Shown here: positions 9,447-16,529 of the stretch, in pieces
Position numbering within the stretch: the stretch's first letter is position 1
Layout of the letters: every line of letters begins with the position of its first letter
Assembly: GCF_002158865.1 (NCBI RefSeq)
Contig: NZ_CP021455.1
Span: forward strand, 2,170,001 to 2,234,000
Length of the DNA: 64,000 nucleotides
Direction of reading: 5' to 3'
From: Comamonas serinivorans
GTDB lineage: Bacteria > Pseudomonadota > Gammaproteobacteria > Burkholderiales > Burkholderiaceae_C
Notes under the pieces: generated by a model
Seen by the model: the letters and a program-made list of their open reading frames with translations, nothing else
Databases searched by the model: none
What the model was told of the DNA's origin: nothing
Position numbers and translations under genes: made by a program

Positions 9447-10487
9447 ATGCCCGAGTCGACCTCTCTCCCTGTGCTGGCCCTCGAGGACGTCGGTTTGATC
9501 TGTGGCTGGCGTTTCGCCTGCGGCGACAGCGAGCCGGCCGCGGCCCTGTCGGCCGCAGATGCGGCCGACTGGCTCGCCCGCGATGCGGCCGAGCACCCGC
9601 ACAGCGGCGACTTCCTGTGGCTGCATTTCAACCTGGCGAATGCCCAATCGCTGCGGTGGCTGCAGCGCCACGCGGCCTTGCCCGAGGTGTTCTATGCCGC
9701 GCTGCGCGAGGGCCTGGCCTCGACGCGGCTGGAGCGGGCGGAAGGCTCGCTGGTGGCCGTGCTCAACGACGTCAACTTCGAGTTCGATTTCGAGTCGGCC
9801 GACATCGCCACCTTGTGGATCTGCCTGGACGAGCGCCTGGTCATCACCGCGCGCACGCAGCCGCTGCGCTCGGTCGATGCGCTGCGTGCGGCCGTGCGCA
9901 GTGGCGACAGCCCGGCCAGCACCACCGAACTGCTGGAGCATCTGATGCGCACGCAGGCCGATGTGCTGGTCAAGGTGGTGCGCGAGACCACCGCGCGCGT
10001 GGACGAGATCGAGGACGTGATCCTGGCGCGCCGTGACAGCCGACCCCGCGCCCACCTGGGCCGGTTGCGGCGCCTGCTGGTGCGGCTGCAGCGGCTGCTG
10101 GCGCCTGAGCCCGCGGCGCTGTTCCGGCTGTTGCAGCAGCCGCCCGGCTGGATGAGCGAGCGCGATCGCCAGGGCTTGGCCGCCGCCAGCGAAGAGTTTT
10201 CGTTGATGCTGCGCGACATGCAGACCCTGCAGGACCGCATCCGGCTGTTGCAGGAGGAGGTGGCGGCCATCGTGAACGAGGACAACAACCGCAGCCTGTT
10301 CGTGCTGACCATGGTGACCGTGCTGGCGCTGCCCATCAACATCCTGGCGGGCCTGTTCGGCATGAACGTGGGGGGCATTCCGCTGGCCGAGCACCCCGAC
10401 GGTTTCTGGATCGTGGTGTCCATCGTGGTGGCCTTCACGGCCGTGGCCGCCTGGCTGGCGCATCGGCACAAGCAGCGCCAGGTTTGA
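9447..10487 (+). CDS. CorA/ZntB-family divalent cation transporter
   Basis: The 346-residue protein has the layout of the CorA superfamily: a large soluble N-terminal domain, a long helical stalk (about residues 170-285) and two membrane helices at the C-terminus. The signature GMN is present in GLFGMNVGGIP between the helices. The wording (MNVGGIP) and an N-terminus with W-x-H-F are nearer to ZntB, a zinc transporter, than to the magnesium channel CorA, but metal choice is not certain. ATG 9447 gives the expected start (MPESTSLPVLAL) although the frame extends upstream. It is convergent with the TetR gene, with palindrome copy 4 between them. Confidence 0.88.
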   Translation: MPESTSLPVLALEDVGLICGWRFACGDSEPAAALSAADAADWLARDAAEHPHSGDFLWLHFNLANAQSLRWLQRHAALPEVFYAALREGLASTRLERAEGSLVAVLNDVNFEFDFESADIATLWICLDERLVITARTQPLRSVDALRAAVRSGDSPASTTELLEHLMRTQADVLVKVVRETTARVDEIEDVILARRDSRPRAHLGRLRRLLVRLQRLLAPEPAALFRLLQQPPGWMSERDRQGLAAASEEFSLMLRDMQTLQDRIRLLQEEVAAIVNEDNNRSLFVLTMVTVLALPINILAGLFGMNVGGIPLAEHPDGFWIVVSIVVAFTAVAAWLAHRHKQRQV

Positions 10488-10510
10488 GCGTCCGATGCCC
10501 GTCAAAAATG

Positions 10511-10562
10511 GGGTATGGGCTGATTGCCGATTGTCTTTGATCGGACAGGCAGGTGTACTGCC
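10511..10562. repeat. GTATG palindrome, copy 4
   Basis: GGGTATGGGCTGATTGCCGAT against ATCGGACAGGCAGG...GTACTGCC. It lies 24 nt after the transporter stop and 28 nt before the convergent TetR stop, where a bidirectional terminator would be expected. Confidence 0.75.
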
Positions 10563-10589
10563 AGACATTGAACCTGGCTGGCCCTGTGC

Positions 10590-11342
10590 TCATGACGGGG
10601 CTTGGTCCGCAGGGGGCTGGTCCGCGCCTGGCGTGCCGGTCGCCGGCGCAATGCCGTGCAGAAACCAGGCTGTGGCCTCGCGCAGCTGCTCACGCCGTTC
10701 GTCGTTCAGGCCGGGGGGCTCCAGGCCCTGCATCGCGCGAAGAAAGGGCGGCGACATCGTGCAGTTCATGTAGTGGTGCGCCAGCTTCATGGCCTCGTGC
10801 GGGTCCAGGCCGGGCAGCCAGGCCTGCAGCAGCGATGCCACCTGCTGGGCCGCTGCGCTCACCGGCGATTCGAACACCTTGCGCGCCAGCTCGGGAAAGC
10901 GCTGTGACTCGGCCACGGCCACGCGGTACAAGCCCAGCACATCCGGCTGCAGCGTCCAGGCCAGCAGCCGGCCGCCCAGCTCGCGCAGCTGTGCTTCCAG
11001 GCCTTTGCTCAGCAGCGGGGGGCCGTCGGGACGCAGGTTGCGGTCCACGTAGCCTGTGACCACGACGTCGAACACCTCGGCCTTGTCGGCAAAGCGCGCG
11101 TAAAAGGTCTTTTTGGAGATGCCGGCCAATCGGACGATGTGATCGACGCTGGTTGCGGCATACCCCTGGGTGACGAACAGATCGGTGGCGATGGCCACGA
11201 TGCGTTCGGTGAGTTCGGCAGCGGCATCCCGCGACGGCCGGCCCGTCTTGCGTTCGGTGACGGCGGCATGGCGCGGGCGGGCCTTGGGTGCGGGGCGAGG
11301 GCGGTTGACGGGATTGGTGGGGGCGGCGGTCACGGCGTGCAT
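10590..11342 (-). CDS. TetR/AcrR-family transcriptional regulator
   Basis: A 250-residue one-component repressor. The N-terminal helix-turn-helix is clear at about residues 45-95 (ERIVAIATDLFVTQGYAATS then VDHIVRLAGISKKTFYARF), preceded by a Pro/Arg-rich extension of about 40 residues. The C-terminal ligand domain resembles the AefR-like/TetR_C_7 group (MHHYMN-type region AMKLAHHYMNCTMSPP). The start at 11342 is the first ATG giving the HTH; the true start may be further in. The likely target is the adjacent glutathione transferase gene or itself, which is inference. It is convergent with the transporter gene. Confidence 0.88.
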   Translation of the reverse strand: MHAVTAAPTNPVNRPRPAPKARPRHAAVTERKTGRPSRDAAAELTERIVAIATDLFVTQGYAATSVDHIVRLAGISKKTFYARFADKAEVFDVVVTGYVDRNLRPDGPPLLSKGLEAQLRELGGRLLAWTLQPDVLGLYRVAVAESQRFPELARKVFESPVSAAAQQVASLLQAWLPGLDPHEAMKLAHHYMNCTMSPPFLRAMQGLEPPGLNDERREQLREATAWFLHGIAPATGTPGADQPPADQAPS

Positions 11343-11689
11343 GCGGGAAAGCGCGAACTGGGCGCGAGGGTAGCATGCCCCCACAAACGGAACCACATCG
11401 TTCCTTTCATGGGGCCCTTGCATGGGAGATGCTGTGCACCCCGATCCGACAGCCCGCCGCCGACACGTCCCCCGCGAGCCCAGGCGCAGCCTGTTGCGTT
11501 GCAAGCAGCAGCCATCGCTGGGCGCCTTGGACCGGCTCATCGCCAAGCTGCAGGGCGGCGCCATGCACGGGTGCACGCTGCGCCCACGAGCTGGTGCAGG
11601 GGCTGTCGCTGGTTCAAACGACAGCTTGAGGGGGTATCCGGCTCTTGCGATGTTCTTTTCATCGGTCGTGACTGATACCCCAAGCGATT
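11343..11689. other. Gene-free region between TetR and GST genes
   Basis: This interval contains the upstream region of the TetR gene and palindrome copy 5 next to the GST stop. I see no gene and no convincing operator. Confidence 0.4.
11631..11681. repeat. GTATG palindrome, copy 5
   Basis: GGGGTATCCGG...TTGCGATG against CATCGGTCG...CTGATACCCC. It lies 9 nt downstream (minus strand) of the GST stop. Confidence 0.65.
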
Positions 11690-12382
11690 TCATCGCTTCG
11701 CATACTGCTGCTGGCCGAACAGGATGTCGCGGGCGGTATCCGAGGTAATCGGCTTGCGGCGGTCGGCCAGCACGGCCACGCCGCGCTGAACGGCAGGGCG
11801 CGCGGCGATGCGGTCGAACCAGGCCTTCAGGGCCGGGTAGTCGGACCAGTCCACGCCCTGGTTTTCGGCGCTGCGCAGCCACGGGAAGATGGCGATGTCG
11901 GCAATCGTGTAGGTGTCGCCCGCGATGTAGGCGTGCTGGCTGACCTGTTGGTCCATCACGCCGTACAGGCGCTTGGCCTCGTTGGTGTAGCGGTTGATGC
12001 CGTACGCGATCTTCTCGGGGGCGTACAGGCGAAAGTGATGCGCCTGACCCAGCATGGGGCCGACCCCGCCCATCTGGAACATCAGCCACTGCAGCGTGGC
12101 GTGGCGCGCGTGGGGTTCGGTGGGCAGGAACTGGCCGGTCTTCTCGGCCAGGTAGACCAGGATGGCGCCGGACTCGAACAGGGAAATGGGCCGTCCCGCC
12201 GGGCCGTCGGGGTCCACGATGGCGGGAATCTTGTTGTTGGGGCTGATGGCCAGGAAGTCGGGCTTGAACTGGTCCCCTGCGCCGATGTCGACGGCGTGCG
12301 CCTGGTAGGGCAGGCCGCATTCCTCCAGCAGGATGTGGACCTTGTGCCCGTTGGGCGTGGGCCAGGAATAGACGTCGATCAT
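11690..12382 (-). CDS. Glutathione S-transferase family protein (YghU/Ure2p-like)
   Basis: The 230-residue product has a thioredoxin-like N-terminal domain (MIDVYSWPTPNGHKVHILLEE; SPNNKIPAIVD; FESGAILVYLAEK) followed by an all-helical GST C-terminal domain. FESGAI is the glutathione gamma-glutamyl binding turn. The TPNGHKV start is typical of the YghU/Ure2p nu-class, which often act as disulfide reductases or peroxidases, but substrate is unknown. The start is set by a GGAG box upstream and the conserved first strand. Transcribed toward the TetR gene on the same strand. Confidence 0.9.
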   Translation of the reverse strand: MIDVYSWPTPNGHKVHILLEECGLPYQAHAVDIGAGDQFKPDFLAISPNNKIPAIVDPDGPAGRPISLFESGAILVYLAEKTGQFLPTEPHARHATLQWLMFQMGGVGPMLGQAHHFRLYAPEKIAYGINRYTNEAKRLYGVMDQQVSQHAYIAGDTYTIADIAIFPWLRSAENQGVDWSDYPALKAWFDRIAARPAVQRGVAVLADRRKPITSDTARDILFGQQQYAKR

Positions 12383-12661
12383 GGGGGTCTCCAAACGAAG
12401 GCGAGGCAGAGCGGCAGGCGCCAGATGCTGCAGGCCGGCACGCCGAGGAACGCCGGGCATCTTGCCACGCCGGGATCGTCCGTGATGCGGCATCTCGGTC
12501 TCGCGCAACGGTACCTCGCGAAACGGTGATCTGCGAAACGGCGTGTTGCGTAACCAATCGTATGTGGACGAGAAGTAGTTCCGCGAGTGTCGTGCGTCCT
12601 ACGCCGACGGCTGCGCGACGCCACTACAGTTGGCGCGTTGTTCAACCACGAGGACATTCAC

Positions 12662-13384
12662 ATGACACACACCTCTTTGAATCGCAAGCTGCTGTCGGGC
12701 GCCACGGTGCTGGCCGTGACCGCGTCACTGGTGCTGACGGGTTGCGCCGGCATGTCGCCCACGGCGCGCAACACGGCCATCGGCGCGGGTGCGGGTGCCG
12801 CGGCAGGCGGGCTGATCGGTGACGGCAAGGGCGCTGCGATCGGGGCTGGCCTGGGCGCCCTGGGCGGCTACATCTGGTCGCAGCACATGGAAAACAAAAA
12901 GCGCGAGATGGAGCGGGTGACCGCCGGCACCGGCGTGCAGGTCGAGCAAACGGCCGACAACCAGCTGCGGCTCAACATCCCGAATGACATCTCGTTCGAC
13001 ACCAACAGCGCCGTCATCAAGCCGCACCTGCAGCCCATCCTCGACCAGTTCGCCCAAGGCCTGGGCAGCCAGCCGAACACCGAGGTGCTGATCGTTGGGC
13101 ACACCGACTCGACCGGCAACGACGCGATCAACGACCCGCTGTCGCTGCGCCGCGCCAACAGCGCCCGCGATTACCTTGCCGCACGCGGCGCCAACAGCAG
13201 CCTCATCCGCACCGAAGGCCGTGGGTCGCGTCAGCCCATCGCCGACAACGGATCCGAAGCCGGCCGCGCGAAGAACCGCCGCATCGAGATCTTCCTGGCC
13301 GAACGCGCACCGGCGCAGGGGGCCCAGCAGCCCATGCAACCGCCGGCCATGAACCAGCCCATCGGCCAGCCGATTCAGCGCTGA
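12662..13384 (+). CDS. OmpA-family outer-membrane lipoprotein (YiaD-like)
   Basis: The product (240 residues) starts with a lipoprotein signal (VTASLVLTGC; lipid-modified Cys near residue 23). A Gly/Ala-rich glycine-zipper segment (AIGAGAGAAAGGLIGDGKG) likely inserts in or spans a membrane. The C-terminal OmpA domain (about 100-215) has the peptidoglycan-binding signature: SFDTNSAVI, VGHTDSTGND, RRANSARDYL and NRRIEIFL. The tail is Gln/Pro-rich. It probably tethers the outer membrane to peptidoglycan. ATG 12662 follows a GAGG box. No gene partner is evident. Confidence 0.9.
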   Translation: MTHTSLNRKLLSGATVLAVTASLVLTGCAGMSPTARNTAIGAGAGAAAGGLIGDGKGAAIGAGLGALGGYIWSQHMENKKREMERVTAGTGVQVEQTADNQLRLNIPNDISFDTNSAVIKPHLQPILDQFAQGLGSQPNTEVLIVGHTDSTGNDAINDPLSLRRANSARDYLAARGANSSLIRTEGRGSRQPIADNGSEAGRAKNRRIEIFLAERAPAQGAQQPMQPPAMNQPIGQPIQR

Positions 13385-13581
13385 CGGTCGGGCGCACCGC
13401 TTGCATCCCGTGGCTGGCTGGGCAGCCGCGGATCTCACCGCCTGCGCCGGTCGATTCCCCATGAACGGCGAGCCGCTCGGGCCAGCTTCAGACGACCTGT
13501 CTTGCCAGGGACTGAACCCAGCCCAGGCGCTGGCCACAATGGCTGCATGCACCGCCGTCTGTCCGGTGGACAAGGAGAAGC

Positions 13582-14751
13582 ATGAGTACCCAGTCGCAGG
13601 CCTTCATTGCCGGAGCGTTCGAGCACCCAACCCGCTTTGCGCCGGATAAATCGGTGGCCCAGCTGCATGCCGAGTGCGCGCGGGGCGCGCTGGCGGATGC
13701 CGGCTTGTCCATCCGCGATGTGGATGGCTACTTCTGTGCCGGCGACGCACCCGATGGCAACGGGCCCGCCATGGTGGATTACCTGAACCTGCGCCTCAAG
13801 CACATGGATGCGACCGAGGAAGGCGGCTGCTCCTACATCTCGCACGTGGGCAAGGCGGCGCAGGCGATCGCGGCCGGCAAGTGTTCGGTTGCCCTGATCA
13901 CGCTGGCGGGCAAGCCGCGCAGCAACAAGCAGGCCACGGGCACGGCCTACCGCTGGACGGGATCCGAGCGCCCGCACACGGTGTGGGAAGGGCTGTACGC
14001 GCCGACCATCACGGCGTTCTACGGCATGCTCACCCGCCGCTTCATGCACGAACGCGGGGCCACGCTGGAGCAGATGGCCTGGGTCAAGCATTCGGCCTCG
14101 CTGCACGCGCAGCACAACCCGCACGCCTTGCTGCAGAAGGTGATCTCGATCGACGAGATCATGGCCTCGCCCATGGTGGCCGAGCCCATGCGGCGCATGG
14201 ACTGCTGCGTGATCACCGATGGCGGCGGCGCGCTCGTCGTCACCAAGCCCGAGATCGCCAAGTCGCTGAAACGCCCGCTGGTGGGCGTGAAGGGCTATGG
14301 CGACACCATCCAGATCCAGGGCGGCAACTGGAACCCCTTTGTCGAGTCGGGGGCCAAGTACTCCGGGCGCGACGCCTTCGCCATGGCGGGCGTGACACCG
14401 GCCGACATCCAATACGCTTCCATCTACGACAACTTCACCGTCAACGTGCTGATGCAGCTGGAGGACCTCGGTCTGTGCGGATACGGCCAAGCCGGCCAGT
14501 TCGCGGCCGAGGGCAATCTGATCGCCGGGCAAGGCAGGCTGCCCTGGAACACCGATGGCGGTGGTCTGTGCAGCAACCACCCGCAAAACCGCGGCGGCAT
14601 CACCAAGGTGATCGAGGCCGTGCGCCAGCTGCGCGGCGAGGCGAACGCCCCCGTCCAGGTCAAGGATTGCGAGCTGGCCATTGCCAGCGGCCCGGGCCTG
14701 GTGATGGGTTTCGGCCATGCCCATGCCACCGTCATCTTGGAGCGCCTGTGA
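13582..14751 (+). CDS. Thiolase-superfamily protein (SCP-x/lipid-transfer type)
   Basis: This 389-residue protein has the thiolase fold of the non-decarboxylating SCP-x/acetyl-CoA acetyltransferase-like group. Recognisable pieces are an N-terminal first half with EEGGCSYISHVGKA around the usual active-Cys region, DCCVITDGGGALVV in the middle, and the C-terminal GLCSNHPQNRGG and ASGPGLVMGFGHAHATV. Such proteins act on acyl-CoA thioesters, often in steroid or aromatic side-chain breakdown, commonly with a DUF35 Zn-ribbon partner. Here that partner overlaps by one base at the stop, so translation is coupled. An AAGGAG box precedes the ATG. The precise substrate is unknown. Confidence 0.88.
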   Translation: MSTQSQAFIAGAFEHPTRFAPDKSVAQLHAECARGALADAGLSIRDVDGYFCAGDAPDGNGPAMVDYLNLRLKHMDATEEGGCSYISHVGKAAQAIAAGKCSVALITLAGKPRSNKQATGTAYRWTGSERPHTVWEGLYAPTITAFYGMLTRRFMHERGATLEQMAWVKHSASLHAQHNPHALLQKVISIDEIMASPMVAEPMRRMDCCVITDGGGALVVTKPEIAKSLKRPLVGVKGYGDTIQIQGGNWNPFVESGAKYSGRDAFAMAGVTPADIQYASIYDNFTVNVLMQLEDLGLCGYGQAGQFAAEGNLIAGQGRLPWNTDGGGLCSNHPQNRGGITKVIEAVRQLRGEANAPVQVKDCELAIASGPGLVMGFGHAHATVILERL

Positions 14752-15146
14752 TGAACGCGACCGAACTCGAGCTGGTGCAGGCCGGCATTGCCAACTTTCC
14801 CGAAAACCAGCCGTTCTGGGACAAGGCGCGCCAGGGGCAGTTCAGCTTGCCGCGTTGCCGCGCCTGCGGCAAGCAGCACTGGTTTCCTCGCGCCTTTTGC
14901 CCACTGTGTTTTTCGGACGATGTGGTGTGGGAGGACAGCGCCGGCCAGGGCACGGTGTTCAGCTACTCGCGCCTGAACGGCCCGGCGGGCGAGCGCGTGA
15001 TCGCCTACGTGCAGCTGCAGGATGGCCCGCTGATGCTGACCGAACTGGTCGACACGGATGCGTCGCTCGCCATCGGTCAGCCCGTGGTCGTGACCCTGGT
15101 CGAGGTAGCGCCCGATTTGCGCATTCCCAAGTTCAAGCCGGCTTGA
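14751..15146 (+). CDS. Zn-ribbon/OB-fold protein (DUF35 family)
   Basis: 131 residues. An N-terminal helix is followed by a rubredoxin-like Zn ribbon with two CxxC pairs (CRACGKQHWFPRAFCPLC) and a C-terminal OB-fold (GQGTVFSYSRL, then DTDASLAIGQPVVV). These proteins partner with thiolase-like enzymes and are thought to act as CoA-binding or aldolase-assembly subunits. The start codon overlaps the thiolase stop (TGATG), which decides the start and shows operon coupling. The product is complete and typical in length. Confidence 0.92.
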   Translation: MNATELELVQAGIANFPENQPFWDKARQGQFSLPRCRACGKQHWFPRAFCPLCFSDDVVWEDSAGQGTVFSYSRLNGPAGERVIAYVQLQDGPLMLTELVDTDASLAIGQPVVVTLVEVAPDLRIPKFKPA

Positions 15147-15523
15147 TATGGCGCGGCCGCCTCGGGTGCCGGGCGCCGCTGCAGTGAGCTCGACGTTGAT
15201 GCCGTCGACGCGGCGGGCGATGTGGCCGCCCAGGGCCAGGGCGGCTGAGAAGCGTCACCCGACTGGCAGCGTCACTCTGCGGGCGGCGTTGATGAGGCGG
15301 GGCACAGCTCGATGGCCTTGCAGCGAGACGCCACAGGTTGCCGCAGTGAGCCCAGGAATCCACAGGGCTTCAGCCTGGTCGAAGGTTCTGCCATCGGACT
15401 AGGCGAATCGCGTTCATGTCGCCGAGTCTTGAGGGGTGAACGGCGTATGGGTGAATTGCCGTTTAATTACAAACGGAAATCAACCCATACTCCATGCATG
15501 AGTTTGCGCTTCAACATTGCCTT
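15147..15523. other. Gene-free region; possible coding remnant
   Basis: Holds palindrome copy 6 next to the transglutaminase stop. On the minus strand near 15170-15250 a short open stretch reads FSAALALGGHIARRVDGINV and has coding-like composition, perhaps a decayed fragment, but no start or family is visible. Confidence 0.25.
15444..15492. repeat. GTATG palindrome, copy 6
   Basis: CGTATGGGTGAATTGCCGTTT against AAACGGAAATCAACCCATAC, a well-paired stem with a short AT loop. It lies 32 nt downstream (minus strand) of the transglutaminase-like stop. Confidence 0.85.
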
Positions 15524-16507
15524 TCAGAGGCCTTCTTCGATGGGTTCCACCGTGACGGCCACGTCCAGGCTGTGCTCGGCGGCGCCAAAGAGGATGCCGC
15601 GCACCGGCGACACATCGGAAAAATCGCGCCCCACGGCCACACGCACGTAGTCCTCGCCAGGGGTGCCCCAGCCATGGCGTGCGTTCGTGGGGCACAGGTC
15701 GTACCAGGCGCCCAGGCGGGCCACGGTGTGCGTGGTCTTGTGGTCGGCCTCGGCCTCGCGCGCCGTCACGAACAGGGTGTCGGCAAAGCCTTCGGGGTAG
15801 CGCAGGTCGGGCAGGTAGACCTGCACCCAGGCATGGCTGGCATCGGCCCCGATCAGGCGGGGTTGCCCGGGTGGGGGCTGGGTCAGCAGGTAGCCGCTCA
15901 CGTAGCGCGCCGCCAGCCCCAGGCTGCGCAGGCAGGCGATCAGGACGTGGGCGAAATCCTGGCACACGCCCTCGCGGCGGGCCAGCGACTCGCGCGCGGG
16001 GGTGTCGATGCTGGTGCTGGCGCTGCGGTAGCGGAAATCGCCGTGCATGCGCTGCATGAGGTCGCACGCCGCGGCGATGAGTGGCCGGCCTGGACGGAAC
16101 GAGGGCTGGGCGTAGGCGACGAAATCGGCGTGGCAGGCGATGTGGGGCGAGGGGAACACCATGCCGGCCGCGTCGTCGTAGGTGGCGCCGGCCCGGTAGG
16201 TGAGGCTGTCGCGTGCGGCCTCCCAGCCGATGGTGCTGGGCGCGGGCTGTGGCGGCAGGGTGCGCACCTGGGCCTGGGCGCTGACGCTGAAATGCCGGTG
16301 CGGCGTTTGCAGCGCCAACCATTCCTGGTGGTTGCCGAAGGCGTCGATGCGCTCGGCATGGCTGTCGGGCGGCGGGTCGAACACCAGCTGGTGCGACAGC
16401 ACCTGCTGCCAGGGCGTGCGCGGCGGCTTGAGGTGCACGATGTGCTGCGCGCCCTCGATGGCTTGCGCGTAGCGGTAGCGGGTGTCGTGGGCGATGCGCA
16501 GCAGCAT
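15524..16507 (-). CDS. Transglutaminase-like cysteine peptidase family protein
   Basis: 327 residues with an N-terminal beta region (bacterial transglutaminase-like N domain) and the papain-like core. Catalytic Cys182 lies in REGVCQDFAHV and His225 in ADASHAWVQV. The position of the third residue, usually the Asp of DPTN, reads LCPTN (Cys272), with Asp270 two residues earlier; whether this is normal in the subgroup needs an alignment. Genes of this type travel with ATP-grasp and alpha-E genes, proposed to form a peptide-ligase/amidase system of unknown product. Here the fused partner ends 22 bp upstream on the same strand. Confidence 0.88.
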   Translation of the reverse strand: MLLRIAHDTRYRYAQAIEGAQHIVHLKPPRTPWQQVLSHQLVFDPPPDSHAERIDAFGNHQEWLALQTPHRHFSVSAQAQVRTLPPQPAPSTIGWEAARDSLTYRAGATYDDAAGMVFPSPHIACHADFVAYAQPSFRPGRPLIAAACDLMQRMHGDFRYRSASTSIDTPARESLARREGVCQDFAHVLIACLRSLGLAARYVSGYLLTQPPPGQPRLIGADASHAWVQVYLPDLRYPEGFADTLFVTAREAEADHKTTHTVARLGAWYDLCPTNARHGWGTPGEDYVRVAVGRDFSDVSPVRGILFGAAEHSLDVAVTVEPIEEGL

Positions 16508-16529
16508 GGCGAATGGGGGTTGGGGCGGT

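Noticed and set aside
10590..12557. A 655-codon frame joining the GST and TetR regions as one protein
   Set aside because: The GST is encoded in another frame (11690-12382); only the part from 11342 down is TetR-like, so this is an accidental read-through frame.
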